From: Diphasiastrum complanatum
Taxonomy: Eukaryota; Streptophyta; Lycopodiopsida; Lycopodiales; Lycopodiaceae
Length of the DNA: 64,000 nt
Assembly (NCBI GenBank): GCA_029204225.1
Contig: CM055111.1
Location: 43,342,815-43,406,814, forward strand
Direction: 5' to 3'
Position 1 is the stretch's first letter; each line of letters starts with the position of its first letter. The notes under the pieces were generated by a model. It worked only from the letters and a program-made list of their open reading frames with translations. It was not told the origin of the DNA and made no database searches. Of the stretch, positions 59,101-64,000 are shown piece after piece. The translations under genes were made by a program, and so were the position numbers.

Positions 59101-59621
59101 CAGTCCACAAGCGGGTGTACTTCTAAGTATAGAGAGATATCAAGCATTATGAATGATTTATAGAAAAATATGCTTTCTGTTGGTTAGCTGACACAAGCCC
59201 AAGAATTATATGAAAATTTCAAGAGTAATGATCATTGCCCAACTCATTCAACGTGGTTTCTTCAACTCACCGAGGAGTTCCGAGACTTTTCCAGGCATAT
59301 TCCTGGCTTCCTGCTAAAATCTATTCCTGCTACCTCTCTTGCATTAGCTCCCGCATCGAAATTTGCCCCCGGTTCAGAAATTATGCTGAGGCTGCAAATG
59401 CCTTTTCTGGGAGCGTCTCGAATGGTGTTACGCTTCCTTGAGTAACAGGGAGGACTGTGCCTCCACTCCCATGCTTTCAGCCCTACACTGGAGCTCCATA
59501 ATTTGTTTCCAACAGTTTCATAAGAATCAACAAATAACTCACTTGACAAACAACCAGCAGATGAGCATAACCTACTTTGACTTGGGCACAGTCTGCACCA
59601 TGACATCACCACCCAAGGCAT
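49553..59621 (-). CDS. RibF: FAD synthetase, plastid type, four exons
   Basis: Exons on the minus strand: 59271-59621, 57967-58178, 57432-57607 and 49553-50118. All borders have GT/AG and join in phase to 434 codons plus TAA. Residues 1-117 are Ser-, Cys- and Arg-rich and look like a plastid transit region; I chose the ATG at 59621, and 59606 is a possible alternative. [10 protein letters not shown] (149-158) is the nucleotidyltransferase signature, followed by [39 protein letters not shown] (247-264) and SSTRVRKAL (306-314). It transfers AMP from ATP to FMN to make FAD. Plant plastid RibF proteins lack an active riboflavin kinase part; the C-terminal 110 residues here are diverged, which fits. 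Intron 3 is 7.3 kb and full of retrotransposon debris. No in-frame stop or frameshift was seen. Confidence 0.9.
52080..52420 (-). pseudogene. Gypsy integrase C-terminal fragment
   Basis: The minus strand reads [12 protein letters not shown], then [31 protein letters not shown], matching the end of Ty3/gypsy integrase (VGDLVYLRLQP ... [10 protein letters not shown] ... ELPSGSRIHNVFHVS). Stops interrupt it. It lies within RibF intron 3 in the same orientation as the gene and is a different lineage from the plus-strand debris at 53906. Confidence 0.7.
53906..56280 (+). pseudogene. Chromovirus Gag-Pol remnant in RibF intron 3
   Basis: The order is zinc knuckle [14 protein letters not shown] (54003-54045), protease-like [15 protein letters not shown] near 54215, a jump over most of reverse transcriptase, then [19 protein letters not shown] and [17 protein letters not shown] (RNase H start), [17 protein letters not shown], integrase zinc finger with [18 protein letters not shown] and [11 protein letters not shown], core with [20 protein letters not shown] and [19 protein letters not shown], and the C-terminal [14 protein letters not shown]. 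Frameshifts and stops are frequent. It faces opposite to RibF. Confidence 0.85.
56281..57010 (+). pseudogene. Second chromovirus scrap with chromodomain remnant
   Basis: Worn sequence repeats parts of the element just upstream ([18 protein letters not shown] at 56360-56415, then DSKVL-like text near 56610). Near 56888-56960 it reads FEYLVR[20 protein letters not shown], matching the chromodomain core Y-L-V-K-W-K-G ... W-E. This identifies the debris as chromovirus. The Trp of the aromatic cage is a stop here. Confidence 0.65.
57432..57607 (-). CDS. RibF: RibF exon 3
   Basis: Acceptor AGTGCAG before [17 protein letters not shown]; ends GTTGTGGCAG before GTAAAATT. Encodes [20 protein letters not shown]. 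Confidence 0.92.
57967..58178 (-). CDS. RibF: RibF exon 2
   Basis: Acceptor CTATTAG before CATCTGTGG; ends GGGAGCAAAA before GTGAGT. Encodes the nucleotide-binding signature [10 protein letters not shown]. Confidence 0.88.
59271..59621 (-). CDS. RibF: RibF exon 1 (transit region)
   Basis: Opens [19 protein letters not shown] and ends CTCCTCG before a consensus GTGAGT donor, phase 0 into exon 2. Its low similarity to known proteins is expected for a transit peptide; the phase fit is the main evidence. Confidence 0.75.
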
Positions 59622-59670
59622 GGTGCCAAGCCTATGGGCTATAAACAAAATCTGATTCAAACATATGAAC

Positions 59671-59750
59671 AAATTGCTCTTTGTCTGCAATCACTTGTCT
59701 TCAGCCATCCAAATTACTCTTTGTCTGCAATTACTTGTCTTCAGCCATCC
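59671..59750 (+). repeat. 40-bp tandem duplication at the RibF 5' end
   Basis: Two exact-period 40-bp units (59671-59710, 59711-59750) differ at two sites. They lie 50-130 bases upstream of the RibF start codon, thus in its 5' untranslated region or promoter. Confidence 0.9.
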
Positions 59751-61178
59751 AAACTGACTATTTAATCCTCATAAACCCAAATCAAAACTACCATCATCGG
59801 AACGTGCTGCAATCCGTAATACCACATCCGTCAACTTTTCCTACTTTACTTGGTCTGAAAATAAAGCTTTAAATTCTGAAAATGAAGGAAAGGGGCTCAT
59901 TGGCTCTTCTTCGGATTAACACGCGTTCATCATCACAGCCGAATAAGGCCCGCCGACACAAGAGGCAGAGCTTATGACAACACGATCATTTTGATGAGTA
60001 TCAGAAAGCGGCCATAGATACCTATATAGATAGATTGGCGATTGGACAGAAGAAGAAAGGAGGCTGTGGACTCGCGTAAGCTAGCCCCTGAAGGCTCACC
60101 CCTCCCTAGTAAGGGTCCTCTTGCGTTTTGGCATGCATTGCAAAACAAAAGGCAATATTTCAATCAATGTATTGGATATGGTGTTTTTTTTTTCCTTTGC
60201 ACTTATGAAATGATTGTGAAATTATGATAAGACGAGTTACAATTAAATGGTCATTTTCAATCAAATGAGTTATAATTAAATGGTCATTGAATCACATGTA
60301 AAGGTCACTACAAAAAACTTTTCCCAAGCTAAAGGATTGTATTTAACATTTTACATTATTGTTGAAATTTTTTTTATGGCTAATAGATTTTAACTTTCTA
60401 AAAGCTATAATTTTTTATGGGCAATTTATGAGGTTTAAACAGCTTTTCAAAAGTTGTATGGACTTCTAGATTTAGTACTGTGTGCATGTCGCTTTCACAA
60501 ATGATAATCTACTTTACATTTCATATTACAATCCTTTTTCATAAAACAAATCACGCACAAAGCTAAAACCATAATTTCGAGAGGAAGGAAGTTCTTTGCA
60601 TGAATTAATCCACTTCAAACATATGACGTGAAATCCAACAAGATCTCTTATGTGTTTTAGTTGGCCAATGGAATTTTCGCAAAAAATAATATTAAAGTCA
60701 ATGTTTTAAATCATAGGGATACGTGTGCACAAAACGCTTTGCCACATTACTAAAGACTTTATTGCAAGAACTCAATTATTGAGAGGTTCTATCCAAATTC
60801 AAGGTCTTTGTCTATTTTCCTTTGCATTGTTTTTTACAGCCTCTATCTCTAGCTAATTGCCTTCTGGCAAGTTAGAAACTTGGCATTGGATTTTCTCTTT
60901 GTTAGTTTGCCACGAAGCGATAAAGTATTGTCATCGTTTTCTTTGAGCTGACGTGTCTATGCCGCTGAGTTTGTAATTGTCCTCTCTGAGTTGATGTGTC
61001 TGTGCCACTGAGTTCCAGATTTTATAATTATTCTAACACTCGTTACTCTCTTCTAAGAAGACACGTGTGTCTTTGGTAGGTTGGAAATTGGATGCTATCT
61101 TCCTTAGGAACCCTAAAAGTAGTCACTGGCTCTCCCTAAAGACAAGATTGTTTTTGACACTCAAATCTCCGGGATTCA
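59751..61178. other. RibF upstream region; no other gene seen
   Basis: The 59750-60060 part is the likely RibF promoter. The remainder is AT-rich with short open frames lacking support. Confidence 0.4.
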
Positions 61179-61660
61179 TTGAAGAAGCTTTATGAATCCA
61201 AGTCTACTTCTAGACTGTTGACTCTAAGAAGGCAAATCTTTTCTTGTTTGCAAAATAGTGAAGAAAGTCCAAATACTTTTATTTTGAGAGTGAAAGCATT
61301 AAATGATGAGTTGGCTTCATTGATGAGAGCATTAAGGAAGGAGAGCTTGTTCAAGTTAATCTTAATGGATTGTTGGATGCTCATGCTAACATTGTTCAAA
61401 GTCTTGCTATTCAAAAGACTTTGCCAAGTTTGATTGATATTCAAGAGATCTTGATCAATGAAAAATATAGTCTTCAAGCAAGAGGTGGATCTTCATCAAC
61501 ATCTCAAGTTGGAGAGGAGGCTATGTTCATCAAGGGCAAAAGCAAAAGCAAGTGATCTAAAGGGCAAGATCAAGTGGATGCTTCTTCCAATGGCAAAAAG
61601 AAGGATAGATCAATCATTGAACCTACTTTCAAGTCTTAAGGATCACCGTGCCATATAATT
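61179..61660 (+). pseudogene. Copia Gag fragment
   Basis: The plus strand reads LYESKSTSRLLTLRRQIFS, NSEESPNTFILRVKALNDEL, then after a frameshift NIVQSLAIQKTLPSLIDIQE and a Ser-rich stretch followed by KGKSKSK. It lines up with the Gag of the young element (KSIYESSNTSRVLMLRNQ ... QSFAIQDTLPTIEKL), spanning the place where that copy has its TAG; here the corresponding codon is AAT in SPNTFIL, so it does not have the stop. Confidence 0.75.
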
Positions 61661-62695
61661 TCTTCTAACTCCTTTCTTCTTTCTCTAGATCTCCTTGTAC
61701 CAAGGTATATTTCTCTTTCTTCACATAGTGGAAGAGATGACGTGTCGAATAGCAGAACATTGTTTGAGCCATCACATTCCTTGTCTGGAGATGCATGTGG
61801 CCATGAAAATGGATCTGACAACTCGTCGAAGTTATTTTTGATTCTGTCGAGTACCGACTCTTGCTCATTAAAAAATTAATTCCACCAATCGATGCTTTCA
61901 TCCCCTGCATTTTTTTTAGCTTTCTCAATTAGAACTCTTTGCACCTGCAGACATACATTGAAATCAATAGCTCTTTGTTTTTTTTTCGACTCTCTTGCTT
62001 CTTTTTGATTCAAGAGTAACATTTGCTTCGTTGCTTTCATTGAATCTTTCGAAATAAATTTTAAAAACCGCAATCCATCTTTTGGAATCCAATCTTTCAT
62101 GCTTGACAGTTGCTTTGCATATAGATGCACTACATTTGGATCCAATAATTTAATCAAGACACAATGTTGAAAGCTTATGTCATTCAACTTTTCAAGGCAA
62201 CAATTATTCTCAACCCCTTTCACAAAGAGCTTAAAGTCCAAAGTCTGTATATGTCTCTCGAATAAGAGTCATCATCTGCGGGAGACTGAAGGCATCATGA
62301 CGTGACAATTTCTTTGCAAATGTACTGAACATCTGATCTATATGATCATGCGTATGACCAACCAGAAGAAAATTGAGTTTAACTTTTCGAAATATATTTT
62401 TTGCAACAAGCATGTTGAGATAACCCAAAACCATCTGATTTTTATTCTCATGAGCTGTGTTGTCCAACTGCAAGTAAAGTACTGGAGGTAAGCACTCTGG
62501 CCACGAAGATATCACCTGGTGTATTATCGTAATTGTTAGATTCAGATCATTATGAATATTTGGATACATAAGAGAAACTTTTGGGTGGACGCATGCATTA
62601 TAAATTAAACATCCAACCAATTGTATTTGAACAAATGTATCCTCTGTGATGTCCTCAGTAGCCCTCATGCCAACACATAGGAAAGTGTCACACAT
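61640..62695 (-). pseudogene. DUF7869-type protein relic
   Basis: The minus strand reads LPPVLYLQLDNTAHENKNQM, FRKVKLNFLLVGHTHDHIDQ and MFSTFAKKLSRH, the signature L-Q-L-D-N ... E-N-K-N ... V-G-H-T-H-x-x-I-D-Q-x-F-S of the DUF7869 family found in plants and animals, which has the look of a transposase-derived RNase H-like fold. The frame shifts near 62235 and goes on through a Lys-rich helical part (62231-61876) to a stop and further frames down to about 61640. It begins at or after 62695; upstream exons were not found. Function is unknown. Confidence 0.6.
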
Positions 62696-62900
62696 CTAAC
62701 CTCATCATGACAAATGTAACAAGCCTAACCTAGCTCGAGCCACATCAAATCCTAATTTTGGCCTAATCATGACTTTACATGTGTACTTGCTCATTTTGCC
62801 TCTAAAGTCAATATTGGCCCTATCTCCTACTAACATGTTGATAGATGTCTACAAAATTTCAGTACCCCTAATTCAACATAGATCTAACATGATTATGAAT
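62660..62900 (+). repeat. LTR family D, copy 4 (partial)
   Basis: Shares with 20630-20840 the ordered blocks TAACAAGCCTAACCTAGCTC, GGCCTAATCATG, TTGGCCCTATC and CAACATAGAT. The copy ends near 62890 and borders the DUF7869 relic. A CACACGTGTG palindrome is at 62926-62935. Confidence 0.6.
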
Positions 62901-64000
62901 ACTTTCTACAAGTGGGAACATGCTCCACACGTGTGAGATTTTCATATGTACAAGGATATGCAAAATAATCAAGCTAGATTTTGCCAAATTTTTCACAACA
63001 GGTGTGGCAAGTGTTCTAGCCTGCTTATTACGGAATTCAATATTTATTGCAGTATAAAATATATCGAGCACACCCGAGAAGAAATCAGCCATTATAATGG
63101 AAATAAGGATATATCGGTAAAATGCAACGGAATGATGGAATGAATATGGGAAAGACTGGTTGTCGATGGACATTTAGATAAGGCAACTAGAACAGCCAGA
63201 AAAAAAAAAAGACAAGTAACCAATCAGATTTAGGATAATTACAATGATGATTCCAATACATGTGCCTCTCCTATACACTAACTGTGCATGATCAGAACTG
63301 ACATACATCAATTTTTCAATCAATTACACAAATACCATCTGTCTTCATATGGTTTCTATGTTATAAGTCCTTTGTTCCGACATATTAGTTAAGCTCAAAG
63401 GCCAATGAATTGGAGAATCACACATCCCTGCTCATTCTACTTTCGTATTTAGACAAACATACACTTGTACTAAATACAATGGCAAACTGTTACTTGCTTT
63501 AGCCGGACTCGGCAGATCTATATACAACATCTTTCATGAAATACAGTGAATATTACAAGAGGTTTTATTCCATTCATACGGTGCAGCAATATCTGCATAT
63601 CTGTACATTGATTAACATCAAATTCTCTGCTAGGAAGAAAGAAAGACAATAGGTCTATCATAGAACACAAAGAGAACAAAAAGTCTCCGCTCTTCCTCTC
63701 CTGCAAGCATGATAGAACATAATAGAACAGAATGGGAATACAATAAAATGAAAACGTTCTGGCTCATATAACCAAACACAGGGTCGTGCTCAAATAAAAG
63801 AGCCTGGTAACTGGCTTAGAAATGAAACCCCAATGATTGCTTGACACAGTTGCAAACGCCTCAGAGAGAAGAGAGGGAAACCCTTGTTTACCGCCTGCAA
63901 GGTAGAGAGCCAACAATTGCTTGACATGTGGAAGTGGCTATCTCAAAACCAATAGCAGAGTGCCAACTGTGTATGGTTGAAGTGCAACGCCCTATGGAAG
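62901..64000. other. No gene seen
   Basis: Short open frames without motifs; an A-rich run at 63200-63212. Nothing is supported up to the window end. Confidence 0.4.

Noticed and set aside
59622-59690. RibF start further upstream at 59690
   Set aside because: That codon is TTG, not ATG; the first ATG in frame is at 59621.

Overview
The window looks like nuclear DNA of a land plant. It carries a spliced gene for a plastid-type FAD synthetase and remains of a DOG1-domain gene. The rest is AT-rich DNA filled with Ty1/copia and Ty3/gypsy LTR retrotransposons, a LINE ORF1-like relic and several intron-bearing relics of transposase-like families. I cannot fix the species. Transposon-filled introns and the mix of domesticated-looking families would suit a non-flowering plant, but that is a guess. 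No bacterial, organellar, tRNA, rRNA or CRISPR feature was seen.

Layout. 1-4757: a minus-strand non-chromovirus gypsy element (gypsy-1) that has lost reverse transcriptase, joined head-to-head at 4758 to a plus-strand integrase scrap. 4977-6700: a spliced transposase-like relic with a C-x2-C motif. 7139-7990: a frameshifted spliced gene of unknown family on the minus strand. 7991-13056: no gene seen. 13057-15740: copia LTR relics, including a polypurine tract-LTR-primer site order, and a LINE-like ORF1 relic. 16269-17691: DOG1-like gene remains. 20131-22401: LTR relics and a Ulp1-like protease relic whose catalytic Cys position reads Tyr. 23209-27784: a very young copia-type element with two 701-bp LTRs that read as identical and a 5-bp target duplication; it encodes only Gag and protease. 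27853-33125: LTR relics, a chromovirus integrase fragment and an unrecognised reading frame with a TATA box. 33626-40010: an older plus-strand copia interrupted by a second gypsy element (gypsy-2, 33956-38851). 40409-42290: the 5' end of another copia, followed by a roughly 57-bp spaced array of palindromes. 42847-46868: a nearly complete but broken copia with its 3' LTR. 49553-59621: the FAD synthetase gene in four exons, whose 7.3-kb third intron holds chromovirus debris. 61179-62900: a copia gag relic, a DUF7869-type relic and a repeat copy.

How it fits together. Only the FAD synthetase reads as an intact host gene: its four exons join in frame to 434 codons plus a stop. Most of the rest is layered retrotransposon insertion. 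The order of events can be read in places: the copia at 33626 was hit by gypsy-2, and the young copia landed just upstream of the polypurine tract of an older LTR element. The young element would need reverse transcriptase and integrase from elsewhere. Candidate novel signals are the palindrome array at 41594-41898, the clustered GAAGGTTC-type motifs in gypsy untranslated regions, and the young Gag-protease-only element.
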